NCBI RefSeq assembly: GCF_937921625.1
Contig: NZ_CAKZTI010000053.1
Span: 1-30,992 of the forward strand
From: an uncultured Campylobacter sp.
GTDB taxonomy: Bacteria; Campylobacterota; Campylobacteria; Campylobacterales; Campylobacteraceae
DNA length: 30,992 nucleotides
Direction: 5' to 3'
Shown here: piece after piece, positions 13,848 through 22,047 of the stretch
Numbering within the stretch: position 1 is the first letter of the stretch
Layout: each line of letters begins with the position of its first letter
Translations under genes and position numbers: made by a program
The notes under the pieces: model-generated
Database searches by the model: none
The model's input: the letters and a program-made list of their open reading frames with translations, nothing else
What the model was told of the DNA's origin: nothing

Positions 13848-15662
13848 ATGAACGATTTTGTAAAACTTAGCGAGATGGCAGCGAGCGCTAAGGCGCGACT
13901 AAACGCCCTCTACGACGAGCCGCACGCCGAGCTGATCGCGCGTGGGCTGGAGATCTGCGGCTTTGAGTCTGGCGATACTGCGCGCATAGCCGTACTACGC
14001 CGAATCGTGGGTCTCAAAGAGGATCCGCTACTGCAAGAATTTCGCCGCTTGGGCTACGATGAGGCGCGCCAGCGCGAGCTAAAGAGCAAAATGTATGATT
14101 TCACGCGCGAAATACACGAGAGCATGCACGCAGCTCTTATCGCCGAGGCCGGCGCGCAGGGGATTTTGCAGCCGTTTTATCTGGAGCTTTTAAAGGGCGT
14201 GCACCGCATCGGGCTCGTGCTAAGCGATATGCAAAAAAGCTGGCAAGCCCTAATTATCGAAGGCACGAACAAGCGCTTACAGCAGGAATTTAGCTCGCTT
14301 GCGCAGGCGAAGGAATTTTTACTGCAAGAGGAGCTGTTTATGCGCACGCCTCACGGCGAGATCTGCGAGCGCTGCTACGGCGCGATAGTGCAGCGCGAGG
14401 GCAAATCCCAAATGGTGCCCTACGCCGTGGCCTTTGCGGATGAGACGGCGAAGCTGCAGAGCGAATTTGGCGATCTTTTGGAGCGTTTGGTGACGCTTGC
14501 AGAAGATGAGAGTGAGCTAGCTTACGTCGCGTATCTAGGCAAGCTCAAGCAGGCCTTTTGCGAGAGGGACGCCAGCGCGGTGATCGGCGCGTGGCGGGAT
14601 GCGGAGATCGCGTGGATGGATATAAAAACGCCGCTTCAAATCGGGCATCCGCTTGAGTACTACGAGGACGCCTATACGCACGCAGTCGCGCTGGAATGGG
14701 ACGTCAGGCTTGCAGGCGCGTATGAGTTTAGCGCGGAGGAATTTAAAGCGCGCGTAAGCGAGAGTTTTGAGCGTGCGTATGAAAAAATCGGCGCAAAGGG
14801 CGCCGTCATGCACTCGCTCGTGCTCTCAAACATCGCCAAAACCCAACTTTACGTCTGTGCGCCGCTGATCTACTACGGAGCCGATCTTAACGGGCTCTTT
14901 TCGGCGCAGGTCGTGCCCAACGACGAATTCGTAAGCACCAACTGCGGCAAGAAAATTTTCGCCTTCGTAAATTTCGTCTATGAAAGCGCCAAGGCTAGAC
15001 CTTTTATGCGGCTAAGCAGCGAAATTTTCGACCTTGAGTATCTAAATTTCGGACGCGAAATTTTATTTAAAAAGCCGCAAATTTGGCGCCGCGTCTACGA
15101 AATATCGACGATCGGGCATGAGTTCGGGCATATATTTTTCATCGACGCGGACACTGAGGCGCGCATGAACCGCTCGGGGCTTTTCAAGCTCATCGAGGAG
15201 TACAAGGCGACCACTGGCGGGCTCGTGAACTTCTTTTTCCACGAGGAGGCGGAGTTTTGCCTGCCGGCGCTAGATGAGCTGATCCGCCGCGCCGTGGGGC
15301 TCATCGCGTGGCAGCAGGTGGAGGAACTCAAGCCCTACTACTGCGAGGCGTTGATACATCTGAGCTTGCTTTTCGCATCGGGCGTTTTGAAATTTGACGG
15401 CATGCGGCTGGCGGTTAAATTTGACAGCGCAGGCTATGAGAGCTTCAAAGCCGCGTACTTGCAAAACTATGAGGAGCTGGCGCGGCTTTATTGCGACAAA
15501 AAGGACGCGGTGGAATTTTTATCGCGCTTTGCGGAGCTTAGCGGCGGCGTGTATCTGCCGCGCGAGGCGCAGGTGCGGGAGTTTGTGGAGTTTTACTACT
15601 CGCGCTACGAAGCGATCGGCAACGAAACGGACCCTAGCAATGAGCGAGCAAAGTGGCTTTAA
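13848..15662 (+). CDS. ciaB: CiaB-family protein with zinc-metallopeptidase motif
   Basis: 604 aa, close to the 610 aa of C. jejuni CiaB (Campylobacter invasion antigen B). The N-terminal two thirds are helical, with no signal peptide or membrane segment. A gluzincin-type site is plain: His424-Glu425-Phe-Gly-His428 in TIGHEFGHIFF, and Glu450/Glu451 in LIEEYKATTGG as candidate third ligand, like HELLGH...EECRAD in M49 peptidases. CiaB was described as a secreted invasion protein exported by the flagellar apparatus; its motif points to a soluble peptidase. ATG 13848 was chosen because AAAAAGG lies 7 nt upstream; a TTG at 13785 would add 21 basic residues. Neighbours give no further clue. The name is from family recognition, the activity is inferred. 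Confidence 0.85.
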   Translation: MNDFVKLSEMAASAKARLNALYDEPHAELIARGLEICGFESGDTARIAVLRRIVGLKEDPLLQEFRRLGYDEARQRELKSKMYDFTREIHESMHAALIAEAGAQGILQPFYLELLKGVHRIGLVLSDMQKSWQALIIEGTNKRLQQEFSSLAQAKEFLLQEELFMRTPHGEICERCYGAIVQREGKSQMVPYAVAFADETAKLQSEFGDLLERLVTLAEDESELAYVAYLGKLKQAFCERDASAVIGAWRDAEIAWMDIKTPLQIGHPLEYYEDAYTHAVALEWDVRLAGAYEFSAEEFKARVSESFERAYEKIGAKGAVMHSLVLSNIAKTQLYVCAPLIYYGADLNGLFSAQVVPNDEFVSTNCGKKIFAFVNFVYESAKARPFMRLSSEIFDLEYLNFGREILFKKPQIWRRVYEISTIGHEFGHIFFIDADTEARMNRSGLFKLIEEYKATTGGLVNFFFHEEAEFCLPALDELIRRAVGLIAWQQVEELKPYYCEALIHLSLLFASGVLKFDGMRLAVKFDSAGYESFKAAYLQNYEELARLYCDKKDAVEFLSRFAELSGGVYLPREAQVREFVEFYYSRYEAIGNETDPSNERAKWL

Positions 15663-15704
15663 AATTTCAGCTCTGAACTGCGCCTTAAAATAATGGAAAG
15701 CTAG

Positions 15705-15710
15705 TAAAAT
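15705..15710 (+). promoter_or_regulatory. Possible -10 box for the 225-aa membrane protein
   Basis: TAAAAT in CTAGTAAAATTCC, 25 nt before the ATG at 15735. Read-through from ciaB, whose stop is 72 nt upstream of that ATG, is also possible. Confidence 0.3.
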
Positions 15711-15734
15711 TCCGCGGAATTTTAAGGGGAAAGC

Positions 15735-16412
15735 ATGGGATATTTTAAAAATTTACTCTCTGATTTGCGAAGCGGCAGGCTTGCGCTGCATCCGATTTTG
15801 CTCGCGGCGATGTTTTGCATAGTGAAAATTTCGTGGCCTTATTTAATAGGACCTACGGGCGATGATGGCTCGGGCGGGACAATCTTCGGTAACTTCATAT
15901 TTTGGGACCTTGCAGCATGCGCGTGTTTCATAGCGCTGGGCGCACATCTTGTCTATGTGGCGGGGCGTGGCAGCAAAAACAGCCAAAGTAGTAGCTGCGA
16001 AAACAGCGACCACGAAGGCGCGATGCAACCCCGTGGGCTGCGCTATTTAGCCGTGCTGCGCACTATCTTATGCGCCCTATGCATCATCGCGTGCGTGGCG
16101 GGCTATCTTAGCGCGGATATAAATCACCAGAAATTAGGAGTTCTGAATTGGTTTTTCCCGACTGCGTTATTAAGCGCTTTCATATATTTGATTGCGATCT
16201 GGGTTGTTACGACCGACTCTGAAATAGTAGCTTGGGGTGCCGTCTTTGGGACAAGCTATGTAGTCGCTTGCTATGCGGTTTGCAAATGTTTTTTTTGGTA
16301 TGGTGGATATGTATTTTGGAAAGGGTTGGAGATAATCTTTCCTCTAATTTGGGCGTTTCATTTCAAGCGCACCTACAAAAAGCTCCTAGCAGAGGAGATG
16401 CGCGAGGCGTAA
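15735..16412 (+). CDS. Polytopic membrane protein of unknown function
   Basis: 225 aa with about six hydrophobic segments (about 18-38, 50-77, 103-125, 136-160, 163-190 and 193-207). A polar loop rich in Ser/Asn (GRGSKNSQSSSCENSDHEGA) lies after the second. The C-terminus is basic (FKRTYKKLLAEE), suggesting a cytoplasmic tail. The protein is rich in Cys, Trp and Phe, including ACACF and CKCFFWYGGYVFW. I recognise no family. AAGGGGAAAGC precedes the ATG. It is followed by the GC-rich hairpin at 16520-16571. Confidence 0.65.
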   Translation: MGYFKNLLSDLRSGRLALHPILLAAMFCIVKISWPYLIGPTGDDGSGGTIFGNFIFWDLAACACFIALGAHLVYVAGRGSKNSQSSSCENSDHEGAMQPRGLRYLAVLRTILCALCIIACVAGYLSADINHQKLGVLNWFFPTALLSAFIYLIAIWVVTTDSEIVAWGAVFGTSYVVACYAVCKCFFWYGGYVFWKGLEIIFPLIWAFHFKRTYKKLLAEEMREA

Positions 16413-16503
16413 CGGCAAGCTGAATGCAGAATTTTAGCCAAAATTTTGCCGCCAGCCGCAGCTTAAATTTAACTCAGGCGCAGCCTGCACCGATAGCGTC
16501 GTC

Positions 16504-16571
16504 GGGGGATGGGCGGGGTTTGGGGCGGGAAGGGGAGCGACCTCGCAATTCAAGCCCCCTTCCCGCCCCAA
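16504..16571. repeat. GC-rich 16-bp inverted repeat overlapping a six-run G-tract element
   Basis: The arms TTGGGGCGGGAAGGGG (16520-16535) and CCCCTTCCCGCCCCAA (16556-16571) are a perfect 16-bp inverted repeat with a 20-nt loop. The plus strand from 16504 also carries six runs of three or more G (16504-16508, 16511-16513, 16515-16518, 16522-16525, 16527-16529, 16532-16535) separated by 1-3 nt, fitting a G-quadruplex pattern. It sits between two convergent genes, so it may act as a two-way terminator, but no T-run follows on either strand. Base composition is unlike the AT-rich surroundings. Confidence 0.85.
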
Positions 16572-16708
16572 GATTACGATATCACGAACAAAAATTTAAA
16601 TGGAATTTTACAAATAAACGCCGCTGCAACCCGAATTCCAAAGGCAGAATTCTAGAATTTTAAATTTATATCACGAATTTTACTAGTCTTAAATTTAAAA
16701 GCAAAGCT

Positions 16709-17236
16709 CTAAATTTCAACATCCATATCCACGGATTCGATCTGCAAGCCGCGCAGATCCGCGAGCTGCTGCACCGCGGCGTCCGTCTCGGCATTTTTGG
16801 GAAGGACGATGTGAAAGCCGCGATCAAACGCCAAGAAAAAATTCTCCCCGCCCGCAGCGATTCGATTTAGCGAGCGCACGGCAAATTTCTCGCTTGCGCG
16901 TGGCTCGCCTTTTGAAAACGAGATCGTCTCGTCGTCCGCGACGAAGCTCATCTCCGTGCTCGAGTCTTGCGCGAGCTTAGCGGCAGAGAGATGTTTTCTT
17001 AGCATGCGGCGGTAAAATTTCGGATAAAAAATAAGCCACGCCGCACCCAAAATAACCGACGCCACGCTCGCAATCGGCGCCGTCTTTAAAAGCCCGTCGA
17101 TGATGATGCCCATAAGCAAAAACTCAAACGGTATGGCGTAGGTGCTTACTAGGCGCTGCTTGCGCGCCTTTTTGCTGTAAAGCAGCATAAATTTATTGAG
17201 GTTATCGACGTCATGATTTGTGATACGTACTTTCAT
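16709..17236 (-). CDS. YcxB-like membrane protein
   Basis: 175 aa. A soluble N-terminus (about 1-30) with a basic KKARKQR is followed by two adjacent membrane segments (about 33-50 and 54-71) and a C-terminal cytoplasmic domain of about 100 residues. That domain ends in strands FFLAFDRGFHIVLPKNAE, the hallmark of the YcxB-like family, in which a PH-like domain follows a membrane hairpin. No function is established for the family. AAAGGA lies 5 nt before the ATG, with TACAAT upstream. Divergent from aas. Confidence 0.72.
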   Translation of the reverse strand: MKVRITNHDVDNLNKFMLLYSKKARKQRLVSTYAIPFEFLLMGIIIDGLLKTAPIASVASVILGAAWLIFYPKFYRRMLRKHLSAAKLAQDSSTEMSFVADDETISFSKGEPRASEKFAVRSLNRIAAGGENFFLAFDRGFHIVLPKNAETDAAVQQLADLRGLQIESVDMDVEI

Positions 17237-17259
17237 ATTTTTCCTTTAATTTTTGCGTA

Positions 17260-17265
17260 ATTGTA
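17260..17265 (-). promoter_or_regulatory. -10 box for the YcxB-like gene
   Basis: TACAAT on the minus strand (TTCGCTACAATTACG), 24 nt before the start at 17236. Confidence 0.5.
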
Positions 17266-17306
17266 GCGAAGCTGCCTTAAATTTGCGTCTATTAACTTCC
17301 GTGAGA

Positions 17307-17312
17307 TAAAAT
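17307..17312 (+). promoter_or_regulatory. -10 box for aas
   Basis: TAAAAT in GAGATAAAATCCC, 22 nt before the TTG start at 17334. Confidence 0.4.
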
Positions 17313-17333
17313 CCCGTTTTTAAAGGAGATAGC

Positions 17334-20300
17334 TTGAAATCTTTATTAAAAATCAACGGATTTTTGCCGTTTTTGGCGATTATGTTTATCAACGCAAGCG
17401 TCGATCTGGGCCATAAGATCACGATCCAAAACGTCCTTGTTAAAAGCGCCGATTCGGGCACTCTCATCGCCCTGACGTCGCTTGTAAATTTGCTAATTTT
17501 GCTGCCTTACGTATTTCTTTTTAGCGCCAGCGGCTATCTCAACGATAAATTCTCGCGTACCCGCATCACGCGGATCTGCGCGAAACTCGGCGTCGCGCTT
17601 ACCGCGCTCATTACGCTAGGTTATCTGTGCGGGTGGTTTTATTTCGCGTTTTTTATGACGATCCTGCTTGCGGCGCAAAGCGCAATCTATTCGCCCGCCA
17701 AATACGGTCTGATTAAAAAGATCGTCGGCGCGAAAAATTTAGGCGCGGCAAACGGCATCGTGCAGGCTCTTACGATCATCGCGATTCTGCTTTCATCGCT
17801 TGTTTTTTCGGTGATTTTCGAGCTCTTTGCAGCCCACAGCAGCGACGCGGGCGAGCTAATGAGCTCGGTTTGGTTCATCGGCGTGCTTTTGGTCGCAGGC
17901 TCTGCGCTTGAAACATACTACTCGTATAAAATTCCATTCTTCGACGCCGCGCAACCGCAGGCGGAATTTGACACGAAAGAATATCTCCGCCTGCGCTATC
18001 TGAAGCAAAATTTAAAATTTGTAATCAAAGATAAAAACGTCCTGCTCTGTACGCTGGGACTTTCGATGTTTTGGGCGGTCTCGCAGCTCGTGATCGCGAC
18101 CTTTCCGGCTCACTACAAGAGCCTTAGCGGCAGCGACAATGTAATGGTGATCCAGGTGATCTTGGCGCTTAGTGCGATCGGAATCGCGCTAGGCTCGATC
18201 TTTGCGGGCAGCTACTGCAAAAAACATATCGAGCTCGGTATCGTGCCGTTCGGCGCATTTGGCCTGGCGCTCGCGCTAATGGTACTAGCCAACGCGCACT
18301 CGGTATTTTGGCTCGGTACGGCGTCGTTTTTCTTCGGATTTAGCGGCGGAATTTTCATCGTGCCGCTCAACGCCGTCATTCAGTTTTTCACCGCCGATGA
18401 GCGCATGGGGCGGGTGCTCGCGGGATCAAATTTCATCCAAAATATCTTTATGGTGCTGTTTTTGCTCATCGCCATCATCTTGGTGCATTTTGCGGTCGCC
18501 AGCGGCGAAATTTTCGTTATGGCGGCGCTGTGCGTACTTATCTGCGGGATCTTCGGCGCAAAATATCTGCCGCAGCTTTTCGTTAGAATTTTACTCATTC
18601 CGTTTATGAAATTCGGCTACCAAGTCCACGTAGACGGCGTCGAAAATATCCCGCAAAAAGGCGGCGTACTGCTTTTGGGTAACCACATCAGCTGGATCGA
18701 TTGGGCGGTGGTACAGCTTGCCTGCCCGCGCGGGGTACGCTTCGTGATGCATCGCAGCTACTACGATCTGTGGTATTTGAAGTGGTTTTTTAAAATTTTC
18801 CGCGTCATTCCGATCGGAGCGGGCGTGAGCAAAAGCGCGATCGAAAGCATCCGCGAGGCGCTGAATGCAGGCGAAGTGGTCGGGCTCTTCCCCGAGGGTC
18901 ACATCAGCTACAACGGCCGCATAGACGAGTTTCAGGGCGGATTTGAGCTAGCCGCGCACGATACGAACTCCGTCATCGTGCCTTTTTATATCAGAGGGCT
19001 TTGGGGATCGACGTTTTCGCGCGCCAGCGAGCATTATAAAAGAACGATTTCGCAAAGCGGCAAAAACGCGCTTCGCGTAAGCTTCGGCGCGCCGATCGAG
19101 GCAAATTCCAAGGCGCACGAGGTAAAACGCGCGGTAACGGAGCTGTCGTTTTTCAGCTGGGGCAAATACCTCGCAAGCCTAAAGCCGCTCGCCTACAACT
19201 GGCTAAATCAGGCCAAAAGATCGCCTTTTAAGCGCGTGGCGGTCGATAGCACGGGAGCAAGTCTAACAAATTTAACGATGATGAGCGCCGTTTTGATACT
19301 TCGCAAAAGGCTAAAGAGCCGCATTAGCAGCGAGGAAAACGTAGGTATCGTTTTGCCCAGCTCGGTCATCGCAAGCGCCGTAAATTTAACGCTTTTTGCG
19401 ATGGGCAAAACGAGCGTAAATTTAAACTACACGCTAAGCGAGGAAAATTTAATATATTGCGCGGATAAAGCAAATATCCGCACGATCATCAGCTCGCGCA
19501 AATTCATAGAAAAACTCAAATCAAAGGGCTTTGAGCTGGAGAGTTCGATCGGCGATCGGCTCGTGTATCTTGAGGATCTGAGCGAGGGCACCTCTAAAAA
19601 CGAGCGCATAGCCTGCGCGCTAAAATCGCTGCTGATACCTAAAATTTTATTCCGCGCGCTGTATTTTAAGCCGCACGCGATAGAGGACGTAGCGACCATT
19701 TTATTTAGCAGCGGCAGCGAAGGAAAGCCCAAAGGCGTGGTTTTGACGCACAAAAATATAATGGCGAACGTCCGTCAAATTTCGGAGCTCATAAATGCCA
19801 CTGAGCACGACGCGATTTTAGCGTCGCTACCGATCTTTCACTGCTTCGGGCTTACCGTAACGACGCTCTTTCCGCTAAACGACGGAATTTTAAGCATCCA
19901 CGTGCCCGATCCTACGGACGCCTTTAGCGTCGGCAAGATGAGCGCAAAATACGGCGCTACGATAATGTTCGGCACTTCTACGTTTTTTAGGCTCTACACC
20001 AAAAACAAAAGGCTCAATCCGCTTATGCTGGCAAGCATTCGCCTAGCGATTGCGGGCGCGGAGAAGCTAAACGAAAACGTCCGCAAGGAATTTAAGATAA
20101 AATTCGGCATCGAAATTTACGAGGGCTACGGCACGACCGAAACTGCGCCGGTGGTGAGCGTAAATACGCCGAACGTCCTCGAGCCCGATTTTTTCAAAGA
20201 GCTTCACTTCAACCGTGAAAAAAGCGTCGGCTTGCCGCTTGCAGGCACGGTCATAAAAATCACCGATCCCGCCTCGCTGCAGCCGCTATCAAACGGGCAG

Positions 20301-20777
20301 GAGGGGCTTATCTTAATCGGCGGACATCAGGTTATGAAAGAATACTACGATGAGCCGGCAAAAACCGCCGAGGCGATCGCGCAAATAAACGACGTGCGCT
20401 ACTACAAGAGCGGCGACATCGGCTATATCGACGACGACGGGTTTTTATTTATCACCGACCGCCTTTCGCGCTTTGCCAAAATCGGCGGTGAGATGATTAG
20501 CCTGGGCGCGGTAGAAAGCGCCGTGGGCGAAATTTTAGGCGAGAGCGCGATCTATTCGTGCGTGAACCTAAAAGACGAAAAAAAGGGCGAAAAGATCGCT
20601 CTGCTTTACGTGGGCGAGACGAGCGAGGATGAAATTTCGCGCCGCCTAAAGGACTCCGCACTGGCGCCGATAATGCAGCCAAGCGTCGTGAAAAAGGTCG
20701 AGCAAATCCCGGTGCTCGGCAGCGGCAAGGTAAATCTCAAAGCGGTAAAGGATCTGGCGATAGAGCTCGGGCTGTAA
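17334..20777 (+). CDS. aas: Fused lysophospholipid transporter / 2-acyl-GPE acyltransferase / acyl-ACP synthetase
   Basis: 1147 aa with three domains in one chain. Residues 1-415 are an MFS carrier of LplT type with about 12 membrane segments. Residues about 425-620 are a PlsC acyltransferase with NHISWID (His451-x4-Asp456) and LFPEGH (518-523). Residues about 650-1147 are an AMP-forming ligase with SSGSEGKPKG near 792, YGTTET near 931 and GDIGYIDDDGF near 1027. E. coli makes LplT and Aas as two proteins; here flipping lysophospholipid inward, activating a fatty acid and re-acylation are joined. The start is TTG with TAAAGGAGATAGC directly upstream; the first hydrophobic helix follows at once, so no longer start is needed. 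Monocistronic and inner-membrane. Confidence 0.93.
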   Translation: MKSLLKINGFLPFLAIMFINASVDLGHKITIQNVLVKSADSGTLIALTSLVNLLILLPYVFLFSASGYLNDKFSRTRITRICAKLGVALTALITLGYLCGWFYFAFFMTILLAAQSAIYSPAKYGLIKKIVGAKNLGAANGIVQALTIIAILLSSLVFSVIFELFAAHSSDAGELMSSVWFIGVLLVAGSALETYYSYKIPFFDAAQPQAEFDTKEYLRLRYLKQNLKFVIKDKNVLLCTLGLSMFWAVSQLVIATFPAHYKSLSGSDNVMVIQVILALSAIGIALGSIFAGSYCKKHIELGIVPFGAFGLALALMVLANAHSVFWLGTASFFFGFSGGIFIVPLNAVIQFFTADERMGRVLAGSNFIQNIFMVLFLLIAIILVHFAVASGEIFVMAALCVLICGIFGAKYLPQLFVRILLIPFMKFGYQVHVDGVENIPQKGGVLLLGNHISWIDWAVVQLACPRGVRFVMHRSYYDLWYLKWFFKIFRVIPIGAGVSKSAIESIREALNAGEVVGLFPEGHISYNGRIDEFQGGFELAAHDTNSVIVPFYIRGLWGSTFSRASEHYKRTISQSGKNALRVSFGAPIEANSKAHEVKRAVTELSFFSWGKYLASLKPLAYNWLNQAKRSPFKRVAVDSTGASLTNLTMMSAVLILRKRLKSRISSEENVGIVLPSSVIASAVNLTLFAMGKTSVNLNYTLSEENLIYCADKANIRTIISSRKFIEKLKSKGFELESSIGDRLVYLEDLSEGTSKNERIACALKSLLIPKILFRALYFKPHAIEDVATILFSSGSEGKPKGVVLTHKNIMANVRQISELINATEHDAILASLPIFHCFGLTVTTLFPLNDGILSIHVPDPTDAFSVGKMSAKYGATIMFGTSTFFRLYTKNKRLNPLMLASIRLAIAGAEKLNENVRKEFKIKFGIEIYEGYGTTETAPVVSVNTPNVLEPDFFKELHFNREKSVGLPLAGTVIKITDPASLQPLSNGQEGLILIGGHQVMKEYYDEPAKTAEAIAQINDVRYYKSGDIGYIDDDGFLFITDRLSRFAKIGGEMISLGAVESAVGEILGESAIYSCVNLKDEKKGEKIALLYVGETSEDEISRRLKDSALAPIMQPSVVKKVEQIPVLGSGKVNLKAVKDLAIELGL

Positions 20778-21095
20778 ATTTCAAAGCCTTAAATTTACGC
20801 CCTAAAATTTTAAATTTACGCCTTGCTGCGCTATTTGCGCGAAGTAGTGTAAAGAGCAAAATTTCTCTTTTAAATCTATGCTTTGTCGCGCCGCAGGGCT
20901 TTGCGGTTTTCGCTCCTAGCGGCGGGCGATCTCGCAGTTATGGCGGCGGCTTTATTTGGGGCGACAGCCGCGTGCGGTTGCAGCGCCAAATTTATGCTAA
21001 ATTTTACGGACAGACGGCAGCCGCTCGCTACGCAGATAGACAAAATTCTTGAATCAGATGCCCGGCGAAATTTCACGGCAGAGCTGCGGGAAGAG

Positions 21096-21149
21096 TTTTA
21101 ACGGCGTGCGTGCGGAAAGAAATTTCAATGGCGTATGTGCGGAGAGAAA
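21096..21149. repeat. Imperfect tandem 27-bp duplication
   Basis: Two adjacent 27-nt copies (21096-21122 and 21123-21149) agree at 23 positions; both contain a GGCGT...GTGCGGA core and end in AGAAA. A more diverged third copy may precede them at about 21070-21095. In one plus frame they encode NGVRAERNF and NGVCAERNF. Confidence 0.7.
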
Positions 21150-21483
21150 TTTTAGCGACATCGATTCCCGCTTCGCCGCTTATAAAATTTGCAAATTTTA
21201 TTTCCCGAACGTTCGCCGATTATTATGCCGACGAGGTTTATAAACCGCGACGCAAACTCCCAGCTTCGTCCTTCCGCCGTCACAGAGGCTAAATTTTTTC
21301 TAATCACGCTACGTGCGCCTCCAAGCAGGTCTGTATTTACATGAGCGCAAAAGTATCCAGCAGCTCTAAATTTAAAAGATAAATTTCATTCGTGCAGATT
21401 AAAATTTTAAAATTTCAAAGCCCAATCTGTTTAAATTTAACCGAAGTCGGCAGAGCTAAATTTTAAAAAGGTCTAAGCTTTAA

Positions 21484-21530
21484 TGATTTTAAAAAAGATG
21501 AAAGTGCCGCGAAGCGCACGCTCCGCGGCA
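21484..21530 (-). terminator. Intrinsic terminator of the fldA operon
   Basis: On the minus strand TGCCGCGGAGCG pairs with CGCTTCGCGGCA (21505-21530), an 11-bp GC-rich stem with one G-T pair and a tight loop, 14 nt after the fldA stop. It is followed by CTTTCATCTTTTTT. This is the best intrinsic terminator in the window. Confidence 0.65.
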
Positions 21531-21544
21531 AATTTAAAGGAGGA

Positions 21545-22036
21545 CTATTTAAAAGATGGAGCGATCTGCGCTACCCACGCTTCGATGCGGCTCTCGGTGA
21601 GGTCGCTTTGATTGTCGTTGTCTAGCGCGAGGCCAACGAATTTGCCGTCCACTACGGCCTTGCTCTCGTCAAATTCATATCCATCGGTAGGCACTGCACC
21701 TACGATATTTGCACCAGCTTTTTTGAAGTTGTCGTATAGCTCGCGCATTGCGTTGCAGTAGGCGTCGCTGTAGCTTGAGCTATCGCCCATGCCAAAAATC
21801 GCGACAGTCTTGCCCGCGACATCAAGGGCTGAGAAATCAAAGCCCGCCCAGTCGTCTTGTAGCTCGCCGTCGTTCCATGTAGAGCTGCCAATGATGAGCG
21901 CAGTGTATTTATTTAGATCTGCAGGCGCGATGTCCGCAACGTTTTTTAGCTCGTTTTCTATGCCTAGCTTTTCGGAGATCAGCTTCGCGGCGTCCTCGGT
22001 ATTGCCCATCGAGCTTCCAAAAATAATTCCAACCAT
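21545..22036 (-). CDS. fldA: Flavodoxin
   Basis: 163-aa long-chain-type flavodoxin. The FMN phosphate loop is GSSMGNTEDA (7-16). The isoalloxazine loops are SSTWNDGELQDDW (51-63, with Trp54) and FGMGDSSSYSDAYC (81-94). The C-terminal region TDGYEFDESKAV...LDNDNQSDLT is near-identical in pattern to H. pylori FldA. In Campylobacterota it is the electron acceptor of pyruvate oxidoreductase, whose gene lies 2.5 kb away at 24512-28093. It is the last gene of an operon: 11 nt separate it from the 408-aa gene, with AAAGGATACCAA before the ATG, and a strong terminator follows. Confidence 0.96.
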   Translation of the reverse strand: MVGIIFGSSMGNTEDAAKLISEKLGIENELKNVADIAPADLNKYTALIIGSSTWNDGELQDDWAGFDFSALDVAGKTVAIFGMGDSSSYSDAYCNAMRELYDNFKKAGANIVGAVPTDGYEFDESKAVVDGKFVGLALDNDNQSDLTESRIEAWVAQIAPSFK

Positions 22037-22047
22037 TTGGTATCCTT

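Larger units (their letters stand above)
20778..21544. other. Gene-poor interval, possibly decayed coding sequence
   Basis: 767 nt between aas and fldA, which converge. No frame has a ribosome site. A stretch at 20883-21101 reads as a hydrophobic, lipoprotein-like peptide (AAALFGATAACGCS) but starts only with TTG. The imperfect 27-bp repeats follow it. A decayed small gene is possible. The right end holds the fldA terminator. Confidence 0.4.

Noticed and set aside
16424..16663. 79-codon frame running through the GC-rich hairpin
   Set aside because: No ribosome site, and the product is a translation of the inverted repeat and flanking AT words.
20883..21101. Short lipoprotein gene after aas
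   Set aside because: It starts only with TTG, lacks a Shine-Dalgarno, and its Cys motif AACGCS is not a good lipobox. Kept only as a possible decayed gene.
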